Assembly: GCA_031841125.1 (NCBI GenBank)
Contig: CM063107.1
Span: 25,376,499-25,440,498, forward strand
Reading direction: 5' to 3'
Length of the DNA stretch: 64,000 bases
From: Acanthococcus lagerstroemiae
Lineage: Eukaryota > Arthropoda > Insecta > Hemiptera > Eriococcidae
Shown here: positions 1 through 10,537 of the stretch, piece after piece
Position numbering within the stretch: position 1 is the stretch's first letter
Layout of the letters: the number at the start of each line of letters is the position of its first letter
Made by a program: the position numbers and the translations under genes
The notes under the pieces: generated by a model
Told to the model about the DNA's origin: nothing
Database searches by the model: none
Seen by the model: only the letters and a program-made list of their open reading frames with translations

Positions 1-75
1 TCACGTAATTTTATTATTTCGTTTTGCGTTGTTGACTTGATTTTTGTAGAATGAGTAATAGTCGTAACAATTCAT

Positions 76-190
76 GGAGACCTATTATGAAACTTTTATC
101 ACGAAACCACAAATCGTAACCGTGGTAACTCAATACAGTTTGTATCAAGTTACCACTGTAATCGTGATAAAAATTTCATAATAGGCCTCC
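76..190. repeat. Inverted-repeat (foldback) element, about 115 bp
   Basis: The left arm begins GGAGACCTATTATGAAAC and the right arm ends TTTCATAATAGGCCTCC; the arms pair over about 48 bases with a short insertion in the left arm (CCACAAATCGTAA). No open frame and no clear target-site duplication. It resembles a palindromic MITE. Confidence 0.6.
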
Positions 191-2150
191 TGACCCAAGA
201 TCAACTGAAATAGAAGCGCATTCGGATACAGCAGTTTACCTCGATCCTGACTCTTGAGTATAAGGTTGTACTAATGGAACCAATGCAACCTGTTCATTAT
301 CGTTTGTTTACGTTTACCGTGCGCATACCTGCAGTTCCTTACTCTACACACATTATCTACTTGGTCGGGATCGACCCCCCCCCCGGGGGCGAATTCCCGC
401 CTGGGGTCCGGACCCCTCATAGTACATGCACTCTATAGCTGATTACTATATGTCGCCTTCGATCCAAACATGACGCTGTAAGAATTTTTCTTGACACTGC
501 TCAGAACCATTCTGTCTTTATTATTCTTAAAGGCTTACAATCACACCAGACACCGCTAACGATAAACTGAAAAGCTTTATTTCATCTATTATATCAGTTC
601 TTGGTAGAAACATATAAAAGTATAAATTATACGAAAGTGTAAAATGATAATACATTTGTTTCTTTAGGAGAATGTTAGGAATGTGTTCAACGGAATGAAG
701 TTGTCGATACCCAACAAGACGCCATAGTTGGTAGACGAAGAATTATGAATTTTAGCTTAAGTAACTTTAAAATTTTGTAGCGTTTTACGCGACTGTATTG
801 AACAGATTATAACAATAAAAGCGAATAAACGTGACCTAGTCGTTAGTACAGAGGCAACATACATATATCCATAATAAATATTAATACGGGATACCTACTT
901 GGTATAAGACTCTGAGTTTGGCCTCTAGCAGCGAGGCCAGTACTACTCCATTACTACGGAATCGGTCATTATTAAAACCCCTTAAGCAGTGCTGCCAACC
1001 AAGCCTGTTGAAAAATCCCAAGATTCTTTGTAAAAAATCTTAGACAAAAATTTTCGTCTTTTTAGGGTCGGCGCTGTGGAAATAATAATAATAAAGTTCT
1101 ACCCGACGCAACAGTGGCATTTGCAGTTTTAAATGTAAGTAGTGGACAAACAAACGAGGTACACAAGAATGAATCGCGTTTGCTTGTAAGAGTGGCGCTT
1201 GTGGTTTTAAATGTAAAAGTGAACGTAATTGTATGTAAAAGAGACAGATAGGAAGATGGTTTTACATCGTGCTTGGTATCAACATAAGGAATCGATGAAA
1301 GGAGTTCATTTTGTGAGGTTTGTAATATTATTGTGAATGATTCTTGCTGAAAGTAGGGTTGGCATTAACCAACCGAGATTGTAAACAAAATGAGTTATTA
1401 GTGTAGTTGGAAAGAGCGTAAAAGTAGAATTTTTCAGAATTTGGCCCCCGATTCAAAAATGTATACTCACATTGATGAAAGCTTATCGGTAAACGCTATG
1501 TCATATAGTTTATACATAGCTCTTGAACTTAGAATCAAGTGTTCTCAAAAAACAGATTATGCTGGTTGGTTCCCTTACGCTTAACAGCGTTTACATGCGA
1601 TTGTACTTTTTGTTCGAAGTTGGTTAGTGGAATAGCCGCCCAGACTTCAGCTGAAAGGCCGACTCTATTACTAGGTCGTAAAGCGACCTGGCTTGTCCAT
1701 ATTTCTCAACAATTAAATGTTTACTGACTCATCACATTTTGTTGTTTTACCCCGTCCACCCTCAATTCTGTCGAGAATCCTAAAAATTTCCCTCTTTCTT
1801 TTCACTTTTGTTCTTGAAAACTGTGAAGAAGAGAGAATAGAATTTTATTACAGACCCCTTTTTCTTAGAACATTTCGATGTCACTAAAGGCTCTTTTCTT
1901 GTGACAGGTTACAAATGTATTTTACATTTCTATTGCTGTGTAAAATCTGAGTGCTTATTACTCCCATAAGGCGATAAATTTTCCATTTTCCAAATTTTGG
2001 AAGTGAAAAATTTGAAGAAGCAATGCATATTCACTTAGTTTTATGTAAATTCTTGAGAACTCTAGAAATTTTCTCGAAAGTCTGGAAATATTGTCATCGT
2101 TTTAGGTATGTTAGAAAGCATTTTGTTCTCTGTATGGTGTGTTTCTATTG
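191..2150. other. Non-coding stretch, no recognisable gene
   Basis: No reading frame here looks like a known protein. One 62-codon frame at 1539-1727 has no recognisable motif and is judged random. A short C/G-rich patch at 371-415 (poly-C then poly-G, then GGTCCGGACC) looks like a piece of a repeat. Otherwise plain AT-rich sequence. Confidence 0.5.
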
Positions 2151-2158
2151 AGTGCGAA

Positions 2159-2710
2159 GCAGTGTTGGAAGAACGAACGAGAACAAGAACATGATGGGAT
2201 TGAGAACGGGAACAGGACCAGGCTGGGAACAAAAACGAGAACGTTGGTAATTATAGGGTAAGGAGAACGAGGAGCATGAACGAAATCCATACAGTTAGAC
2301 AAGAACAAAGGAGAAAGGGAACGGGGACGAGATGATTTTTTGCGTTTTTCCAACACCTTTGCTGGAGGCGCGAAAGTAAAATTCTGCAAGCCTAACACTA
2401 TCAATTGTATATTTTTTTAATGCAGAAAATCAAACTGCAGTATTCGGATGTAGGAACCGAGAACAAAAAGAAAAACGGCATACGTTCTCTTTCTCGTTTT
2501 CAGAACAAGAATGAAGAAATAGGAACGGGAACAGGACCAAAGTGGGAACAAGAACGGGAATGGGAACAATATGGAAATGGGAACGAGGACGTAGGTAATT
2601 TTAAGGTAAGGAGAACAAAGAACATGAATGAGAACCGTGCAGTCAGTGAAGAACGAACAGGAACGATGATTTTTGCATTCTTCCAACACTGGTGCGAAGG
2701 CTGCGCGAAC
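2159..2710. repeat. Two diverged copies of a GAACGGGAAC-rich repeat
   Basis: The segments near 2159-2365 and 2510-2710 are diverged copies of each other: both carry GAACGGGAACAGGACCA, then GGTAATT..AGGGTAAGGAGAAC and a matching end around TTCCAACAC. The purine-rich strand leaves long open frames on both strands with biased composition. I read those frames as a composition effect, not genes. Confidence 0.6.
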
Positions 2711-2937
2711 TTGCTCCTGCAGGACAGTCTCCAAAAGACAAGAGAGGTTTTCATGAATCCCAGAAACGAATGGACTCAATCTGGATAACTCGTCTGCATG
2801 AACATATCAGCTCATTTCCTACTACTAAGAAACCCCAGTAAGCAAATGTACAAAGGAATATCTGGATGGTTGACTGACAGTGGAAATCGTATCTACCACT
2901 ACACACACACTTAGATTATTTAATTTTTATCTGTGCC

Positions 2938-2968
2938 GAGAGAGAGAGAGAGAGAGAGAGAGTGTGTG
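2938..2968. repeat. (GA)n/(GT)n microsatellite
   Basis: A run of GA dinucleotides followed directly by GTGTGT. Confidence 0.9.
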
Positions 2969-3939
2969 TACGTATGGAGGACAGATGTTTAGTTTAATAT
3001 ACTAATCGAATAATACATGTGGAAAAAGCAAGCCGGTACCTTCTAAAGAAATCAGAATAGGAGGAGAGATGCTGATACAACGACCTTTCACTCGCAGTAA
3101 GGCGGAATCCGAATTTGAAACCTATAAATCCTGTTACTCCACCAGCTTCAGTACTTCAGTTTTACCGTTTCAGTGCACTATATACCCGTCATTTACGAAG
3201 ATTATTCTCTTTTTCCGGATGAAATACTCGTTCATTTTTGAAATCCCTCTAGTCTACCAATTTCCGTTAGCTCGTTAGGCTTCTTAACTACTTGTACGCG
3301 AAAACTAAGCGTACCATTCGCTCCAGTGTGCCCTCCTTTCACTATTGGTACGGTGTGGTGGGACGTATGGCGATGCACGCACGTCAAAGTAGCCACTGAG
3401 AAACCGCACCCCCAGCCTCGGAAACCACCCTTTCGAGTATCGCATCGGTGGCCGGAGGGATCTTTCTATTGGCATGCAATGTAAACAGTTTATTTTGTCT
3501 CCTGAAAAATTTGGGTCGGGCGACTTCGGGGGGTTCAGTAATGACCGATTCTAACTACACACTAACGCTTAGTGTCAACAAGAGCCAGCTTTTCCAGAAA
3601 GCGCTGGAAGTAGAGACGAAGAACGCTCAACGTATTCGGCAGGAGTGTGCAATATTAATAGTCACAGCATTCCATAATGAGTAAGCTAAAACACGCGAAT
3701 TGCTGCGAACAAGCTTAAGCTAATTTACCGGGAAAATGGGAACGTGGAATGTTAATGGTGAAAACTAAGATTAAATAATGATAAAATCTCAGAACTACGA
3801 CCGTCACCTGCGGTTACATTTCTCAGTATAGTAACATCGCGCATAACGAACGTCCGGATGAAAATAAAATGCAGCCTTGTAAACCGCAGATAGGGTTATA
3901 CTACAACAGATTCTCCAAAATAGCATTGCTTAGCTGTAC
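2969..3939. other. Intergenic stretch; one unassigned small ORF
   Basis: This lies downstream of the zyxin-like gene, which is on the other strand. The region 3300-3560 is richer in CpG than its surroundings. A frame at 3448-3684 (+) has an internal ATG at 3541 and a hydrophilic tail, but I recognise no motif and no convincing splice donor continues it. It could be a first exon of a plus-strand transcript or chance. Confidence 0.3.
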
Positions 3940-6416
3940 TTATAATTCGGTAGTCATAATCGAAGTTAACGCTTGTACTCGTTTGGCATTGCAGCTTTTA
4001 CATAAAACGTGGTCATCCAGAGGATAGCAACCTCTTCCTTCAGCTTCGGACGACAAGATCAACCCACAATCCTGGAACATTACAATAAATCAACCTTTCC
4101 CAATCACCTTTTCCACTTGTCAAACCGAATACTCAACTCCAGCGACAATCTCACCTCGCATTTGTAACAATTAATATGGAAACTTCTGTCGAGCGCTACG
4201 GCACGAACTGTTTCCTCTTTACCGGGTTCTGGCATAATTGGTTGTTTGCAAACGCAGCATCTAGGTGCGAATTTTCTGCGAAACAAACAATAACCGTATA
4301 TTAATGAGCTTTCGCTTCTAAAGCAAACAGTGTATCATGGGAATTCAGACACTCACTTGTGGAAATCTTCGATGCAATGTATTTGATTAGTGGCGTCGAC
4401 AGTAAAGGTAATGCCTTCCAGGCTCTTGTGACAAACGACACACGTAAAACAGTGCGGATGGTACGGGCGACCGGTGGCGCGCAGAATACGATTCAGAATC
4501 GGCTTCTGACACACGGAACATTTTTCCAACGTTTCCTGAACAGAAAAAGTTTATTCTCGAAATGAAAAGGAAAACAAAACAAATAAAAGAATCCATAAGA
4601 CAAGGCAATACCAAATATCCTTGTTCGCAGTACGGCTTGCCATCCAAACTGTAGAATGGTTTCCCTTGCAAAGGCATGTCACAATGGCAACACGTGAAAC
4701 ACGGAATATGATACACCTTATTCATGGCCGTGCAGCCGGAGCCCTCTCCCACAACTCGTTGTCCGCATTTACAGCACTCACCTACAAAAACCAATAAAAT
4801 ATAAACGCGCCCATAAATTTTAATCCAATATTCGTCGGTATCGGCGATTGCTAACCGAAAGTATCCGCGTCCGACATCGATGGATTCATAGAATGCACCA
4901 GAAGGTCAGTGAGGGTATCCACCTCAGCTTCATGAGGCTGCTCGGAAGTTCTTCGATTCGCTGTAGTGCTTGCGCTGCCATACAACGAGTAATTTGATCT
5001 CGATGACATTTCACTAGGAGGACGTGGATTTATTGGTTCATAAATTGACTCGTACGTGGATGAACTCTGCAAAACAAACGAATGCAGTTATGCATTAACA
5101 ATGTATGCCCGAATGAATCTGAAAGTTGAACCATATGAGCTTCCTAAATTCCGAGTCACTACTGATATTCACCCTGGATAATGGTCCGTAACTGCTGTAA
5201 TCCGGGTTGTAATTTGGAGACTGAAATTGCGTTGCACGTCGCAGTTCTGAATAACTGGAACTAACAGGAGACGGGGGAGGTGGTAAATCGTCCGGAGGAG
5301 GAGGAAATCCGGCACCACTGCACTGCCCGTAGTCAGTAGGTTCGGGCGGCGGAGGCGGTAAATCATCTGCACATTGAAAAAAGTTGGCTGTAATATTTAC
5401 AGCTTTCGAACATCTGAAGAGAAAATTCCATGCGGTACTATGAACTCACCTAGCAAATCTGGATGATCTAAGCCAGGATATGCTGGTAAATTACTGTATG
5501 TATTGATATTGCTGTAAACATGATTAGGTGCTTTCTTGTTCACGGACTGTATATTGCTGTATGTAATCTCATCACAAGTTTGAGTTTTCAAACCCGTTTT
5601 TACGCCTGAAATTATAGTCTCATTAATACCTACTGTAGCGCGTTCGGAGCAGCTACCAGATCGCGTCACCACCATTATGATTAAAAAAAGGAAGAAGTTC
5701 AAATGCCGTGTGTTCAGAAGTATAAGTATTTACAAGAATTCGCGAAAACGAGCGGAGAAATGTATTCGCGGACTCCAAATTAGCGAGAGCGAGAGTGTCA
5801 ATGGATTTTCAAACATCGGGTCACTGCCTAGCTGGACAAGATTAAACAACGAGGGTGAAAGAAGAGCGTACCCAGGATTCAAGTAAGGTGAGGGTTTTTC
5901 GTGTTTTTTTAGCCACGGGGGGGGGGGGACTCGGTATGGCCCTGGCATGATGAAAAGGAAGAAAACGATTCGACCGAGGGATGCTCGTAGGTCACATTAT
6001 ACAATAAAACACTTTCTATAAAAGAAACAAAAGTTGATCGCGGTGGAGAGCACCGCACTCCTATAGATTCAATAAACATTCAATCTTAATAATTCGATAA
6101 CTCACCCATTGTAGCAGTCGCAGGCATTACGTTCGAATAAACCGGAACGTTTGGCATTCTCTTGTTGTTTTGCAACGGACTCGTGTAACTCGGTTCGCAT
6201 TGTCCATTTATGGCATAGCTCTTGGGAATCTGCAAATCGAGAGTTGTTCAACGTCACCGCTATTAATTCTAGAATTCGAAAATGTAATCATGAACTTACA
6301 ACAGGTTGTTGCGAATGTTTCTGTTTCAAATTAGAAGGGCTTGCTCTCTTCTGGTACAAGCCACCCGCAACGCATAGCTTCAACTCAGCCAATTCCTCCT
6401 CCAAGTTCGAGGACAT
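3940..6416 (-). CDS. Zyx: Zyxin/LPP-family LIM-domain adhesion protein, complete, nine coding exons
   Basis: Scaffold protein of focal adhesions and stressed actin fibres. Coding exons in transcript order: 6416-6300, 6229-6106, 5605-5450, 5366-5173, 5066-4856, 4781-4612, 4535-4357, 4275-4155, 4071-3940. All junctions keep phase and total 467 codons plus stop. The N-terminal half is low-complexity, with YSN repeats and two proline runs ([23 protein letters not shown]) of the kind that bind SH3 or Ena/VASP-type domains. Three C-terminal LIM domains follow with paired Cys/His: GECCKCG...[15 protein letters not shown]...[17 protein letters not shown]...NCYKCEDCG. Ending and spacing fit zyxin/LPP/TRIP6. 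I chose the ATG at 6416 because the next residues are hydrophilic and an acceptor lies just upstream at 6439; a non-coding exon with donor at 6532/6533 precedes it. The exact paralogue is uncertain. Confidence 0.93.
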
Positions 6417-6532
6417 CTCCACTTTCTCGTTCCACCAGCTAAACGAAATACGTCAGGTTGAGTGACACGAATATTTCAAATAGGCAGAATTTATAATATG
6501 TGGAACGAAAATCAATTAAAAGCGGAACTTAC

Positions 6533-6865
6533 CAAAAGAAATATTTCTTTAATAGCTCTCCAGTAAGCAGAATACTACGAGTTGATTGATCCAACTAATG
6601 TGATACTCGGTGCAGTAATGAAGAGTTGTCATCTGCGATGACTAATTGATCGATTCGTAACTGATTTTATCTATTCGTCAGTCCTGATAAATGTTGGTTG
6701 AATAATTTTCCCAAATATGTTCATCATCGTCGTAACTCGTCAGTCATCACTTATCACCTTACGATAAGGAATGAAAGGAAAGAACCAAGGTGATTATAAA
6801 GGGAGGTGGGCTCACTGCTAGGCGCAACAATACCAGTGACGTCACTGACGTAAGACTGCCTGCTG
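6533..6865. other. Zyxin-like 5' untranslated exon and upstream flank
   Basis: On the minus strand a GTAAGT donor sits just below 6533, implying a 5' untranslated exon starting at or above that point and joining the exon whose acceptor is at 6439. The transcription start cannot be seen. The rest up to 6865 shows no gene. Confidence 0.45.
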
Positions 6866-7480
6866 GTCGAATCCGACAACGCGAAGCGTACCGCGTTAGT
6901 CCGCGTCAGTGTTGGCAAATTCCCGGGAATGAAATTTTTGACCGGGAATTTTCAACAAATTCCCGAAAACAGGAATCCCAGCTGGGAATCGCCTCCGATT
7001 TGGATTCTATGCGTTAAATACATCATTTTCAGACCATTGCCAAACTTTTTTGATAGCAAATAGATCATGATTCCCGGGAGAAAGAGAAAGCAATAAACAA
7101 GCATAGATTTGCAGGAAAGTTGCTTCAAGTCCAAAGTCCAAAACTTCAGTAGCCGAATGCCGGGGTTTTTAATTCATTGTTCTAAATTCTAATCTTTACT
7201 GATTACTGACTTCCGCACATGAAATTGATTTCTCAACCTTTTTTACTTATTTATCGACACAGTATGCAGAATCTAGCCTACCAGCGATCAATTCATGAAA
7301 AAAAAAAAATTAAAATTCCCGAAATTCTCGAAAATTGGGAATTCTAGGCCAAAATGAACTGGGAATGAAAATCGAATTCCCGATGCCAACACTGGTCCGC
7401 GTAGTCAATTCCGCATCAACGGGCGCGGTGCGAATCAAAATGGCGGCTCATTATACCTGTGTGTAACTATAGTATCCCTA
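6866..7480. mobile_element. Palindromic MITE copy (7-bp-TSD family) split by another transposon
   Basis: The right part (7395-7480) carries the family sequence GCGCGGTGCGAATCAAAATG and ends GTATCCCTA; the left part (6866-6906) matches the centre of the same palindrome (TCGAATCCGACAACGCG). The outer left arm is missing. A hAT-like element (6907-7394) has inserted into it. Full copies of the family lie at 7527-7699 and 44580-44754. Confidence 0.7.
6907..7394. mobile_element. Non-autonomous hAT-like element, 488 bp, with 8-bp TSD
   Basis: The ends are inverted: CAGTGTTGGCAAATTCCCGG on the left and CCGATGCCAACACTG on the right. Both sides are flanked by the direct repeat GTCCGCGT (6899-6906 and 7395-7402). 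An 8-bp duplication and CAG...CTG ends fit the hAT superfamily. Inside, copies of GGGAATT or AATTCCC crowd both ends. There is no transposase frame. Confidence 0.85.
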
Positions 7481-7487
7481 GTTATAC

Positions 7488-7513
7488 TAGAGCGCCTTAA
7501 ATAAGGTGCTCTA
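7488..7513. mobile_element. 26-bp palindrome between direct repeats; possible ultra-short element remnant
   Basis: TAGAGCGCCTT-AAAT-AGGTGCTCTA is nearly a perfect palindrome and is flanked on both sides by GTTATAC (7481-7487 and 7514-7520). The 7-bp duplication and TAG start match the neighbouring palindromic MITE family. It could be an almost fully deleted copy. Confidence 0.5.
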
Positions 7514-7526
7514 GTTATACTACTAG

Positions 7527-7699
7527 TAGGGCTCTATAGTTCCACCTGGGTATACTAAGCCACCATTTTGGTTCATACTGCGCCCGTCGATGCCGAATTG
7601 ACTACGCGTTACGCTCCGCATAGTCGGATTTGGCATCCACGGGCGCAGTATGAACCAAAATGGCGGCTTAGTATACCCAGGTGAAACTATAGAGCCCTA
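7527..7699. mobile_element. Palindromic MITE, complete copy with 7-bp TSD
   Basis: The element reads TAGGGCTCTATAG at one end and CTATAGAGCCCTA at the other, and is palindromic over nearly its whole 173 bases. It is flanked by CTACTAG on both sides (7520-7526 and 7700-7706). Internal landmarks are ACCATTTTGG and GCGCCCGT. Non-coding. Confidence 0.85.
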
Positions 7700-9275
7700 C
7701 TACTAGCAGGCTGCAGGGATTTAGATTCGAATTCGAATTCGATTAAAAAATTCGATTCTTCCGAATTCTTTCCGAATTCGATTCTTTCGAATCCGATTCT
7801 TCCGAATTCTTTCCGAATTCGATTCTTTCGAATCCGATTCTTCCGAATTCTTTTCGAATTCGATTCTTTTTGAATCCGATTCACCCGAATTCGATTGCGA
7901 ATTCGATTCAAGTGCTTGCGAATTCGAATTCTTGATGCTTTGGAATTCGAATTCTCGGGAGAATTTGAAGCGGTTGGAAGATAGATGCTCGATTCTCGTT
8001 TGAAATTATAGAGTTTGTAAATTGTAAAATTTGTAATTTCTTATTTCTATTTAGCACTTGAATAATTGAAGACCTTACTGGACAAAATGTTCATTTTTTT
8101 CTTCTATTCTCTAGTGTTTGATGTTACTTATAAAACTAATTAAATGCGGCAGCAGTATTTTCGTGATGAAAGTAATAATAGTTGAGCAGTCATTTTTCTT
8201 CGCATGAAATACATTTGATGGTGATGAATAATGAATGTATTACAAAAGGTGCAGTATACATTGAAAATTTCAAGTATAAAACTAGTTATAAATCAAAGAC
8301 GAATGTCGCCATTGATACTATTTCATAATTACTTATTACAAATTCCATTTTCAACAGAATTTCAAACGAAATTCAAGTAATATGACTGCACTTGGAAGAA
8401 AAAGATAATCAAAAGACTCGACGGCCCACAAGAAAGTTCTTCCAGAATGATTTACTGTACAAGCCCAGGATTTGAACTTGCTAATTAATGGACTAATAAA
8501 ATCAGAGCAATCACTCATGCTACTTACATCGCGAAAACTTTGTATATTAATGGTATTTAAGACTGATTCATTTTATGTTTTTTGCATAATATAATTTTCC
8601 GTGCTCTTCACTCCATTTTTGGGGAGAAACATTAACCCAAGTTTTTCAATTCCTTAATAATGATCTTACTAGATAATGTTACATTGTAATGGTCTTTTCC
8701 TACTAATCTCGAATTTCCACTAACACATCGATGGTATACTCGTATGTACATTTACATCATCACTGCTACACAAAAAATTTATAAGACTGCATTTTAGCGT
8801 ATCTGGTAGCATTACCCCTATAAATGGAATGTGAAGTCTTAACTGTGATTCTTCAACAATTTTTTTAGTCCATAAATAGAAAATAGACAGCTCTTCATGT
8901 ATGTGACAAAAAAATTGTACGATCGAATGAATGGACAGATAACTGATGCGAACGTATGACGTTTTCGTTGGAGACGAATTTAAGAATCAAGATGAAGCTA
9001 AATTAACCAGCCTTGTATGATCATTATCAAACAGATGAACCCATCAAAGCTTTTATCATAATTATGCTATATTAATTTATAGCAGTAAGTTATAATCCTG
9101 TCCAAATGGCATGAAACAGGAGAAAACTGAAAATCCAACTTACCTACAGTTACAACTCCGCCGATCTAGTCCTCGAAACCATTTTTTTTGGTGACATTTC
9201 CACTTACGTTTGGCAAACAAAATTCGCAGTGTCATGGGTAGGTATTTTTACATTTTGTATTTAAATATTGTAGGA

Positions 9276-9485
9276 CAGCGATTCTCAAACTTTTTGGTGA
9301 CAGACCCCTTTTCAACTGCACAATGTACGTTATGGAACCTTTACTAAATTAATAAAAAACCTTTTACTTTTTACTCGCTATATAATACACGGCCACAATT
9401 TTGGATTTTGGATGCCCTGGTGCGGCGGACAGCAGAGCCTTTGCGGAGCCCCGGGGTTCCGCGGAGCATACTTTGAGTAAGGCTG
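9276..9485. mobile_element. Nested hAT-like MITE, 210 bp
   Basis: The left end is CAGCGATTCTCAAACTTTTT and the right end ACTTTGAGTAAGGCTG, imperfect inverted repeats. The flanks are TTGTAGGA and CTGTAGGA, an 8-bp duplication with one mismatch. Inside are the GC-rich blocks GCGGAGCCCCGGGGTTCCGC. No coding capacity. Confidence 0.6.
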
Positions 9486-10438
9486 CTGTAGGAAAATATC
9501 TCGAAACAGCTAAGTTGGTAAAGTTGTATACCCGATCGTCCTGATTTGAAATACTAAAATTCGGCTACTCTCCTCCAGTAACGATGGGTTGATACATTCA
9601 CCATCGAAAGAATCACATTCATTCTTATTCAGAATTGGACTATTCTTGAATTTTTTATTCGCAATTAGAAGAGAATGACTGAATGAATACAGGCATTATT
9701 TTCTATTTATTCGACACCTCTGCAAACCATAACACACACAACACTCACTTGTAATTAAATACGCAACAATCTTTCTGTAAGCGGTATAATAATTTTCATT
9801 AAAGGAATAAATGGACTTCGTACAATTATTTTATCTTATTAACCTGCCGGGTAATAAGTACAAACTGAATTGCCGAAGTAATCACGCAATATCGAGTTGT
9901 CAATGCTGCATACATTTGATAATATCCACAATATATTCTCCTAATTCGAAATTTCTGAAAAAGATAGCAAGAAAGGAGACAGGAGAGCCTAATTTAAAAC
10001 CATTTCGCCACACAATGATATTAGTTATCAGTGGTCATCAACCCATCTGCCATACAAAAAAAAATTGACGTATGTTCCACATGGCCCATATACGTTAATT
10101 ATTTGTACGGCAGCCATGCATACGCATCAGTGTTCTCTTTGATTATACCGCACATAATTTCAACGTAAATCCATTCAGATGCGTCTTCCAAAAGGGATGA
10201 AATGACAAGATACTTTTAGGTCCCGTTATCCAAACTGCTGAATGCACGTACGCATCCATATTAACTGTCGCAAATCCTGCAACATCATCGACCCGCGTAA
10301 ACACATTTTCCCGCTATTTTTTCATGCCCACATACATAATTATCACGAAGACGAACGTACTTGGGTTAGAAAAACTACGTGACAAATTTCAGCTTCAGCG
10401 TACGACTCAAAACGATTTACAAGATAGGTATATGTACA

Positions 10439-10537
10439 ATGGCACCGAGAAAAACCGACAAGATCCGCGATTTCTTCGCTGTAAAACCCGACGGAATTTT
10501 CATGAAATGCATACACTGCGAGTACACTCCGAAACAG
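10439..10537 (+). pseudogene. BED-zinc-finger-like first exon, probable transposase remnant
   Basis: An ATG-started frame of 33 codons ends at a GT splice-donor-like site (CAG|GTACTT). It has a basic start (MAPRKTDKIRDFF) and a CIHC pair as in the first half of a BED zinc finger, the DNA-binding module common at the N terminus of hAT transposases. Its place inside a hAT-like element fits that reading. I could not find the later zinc ligands or the catalytic region downstream on the same strand. It could also be chance. Confidence 0.35.

Noticed and set aside
2111..2788. Overlapping ORFs on both strands
   Set aside because: Generated by the GAACGGGAAC purine-rich repeat; no domain, and both strands are open for the same reason.
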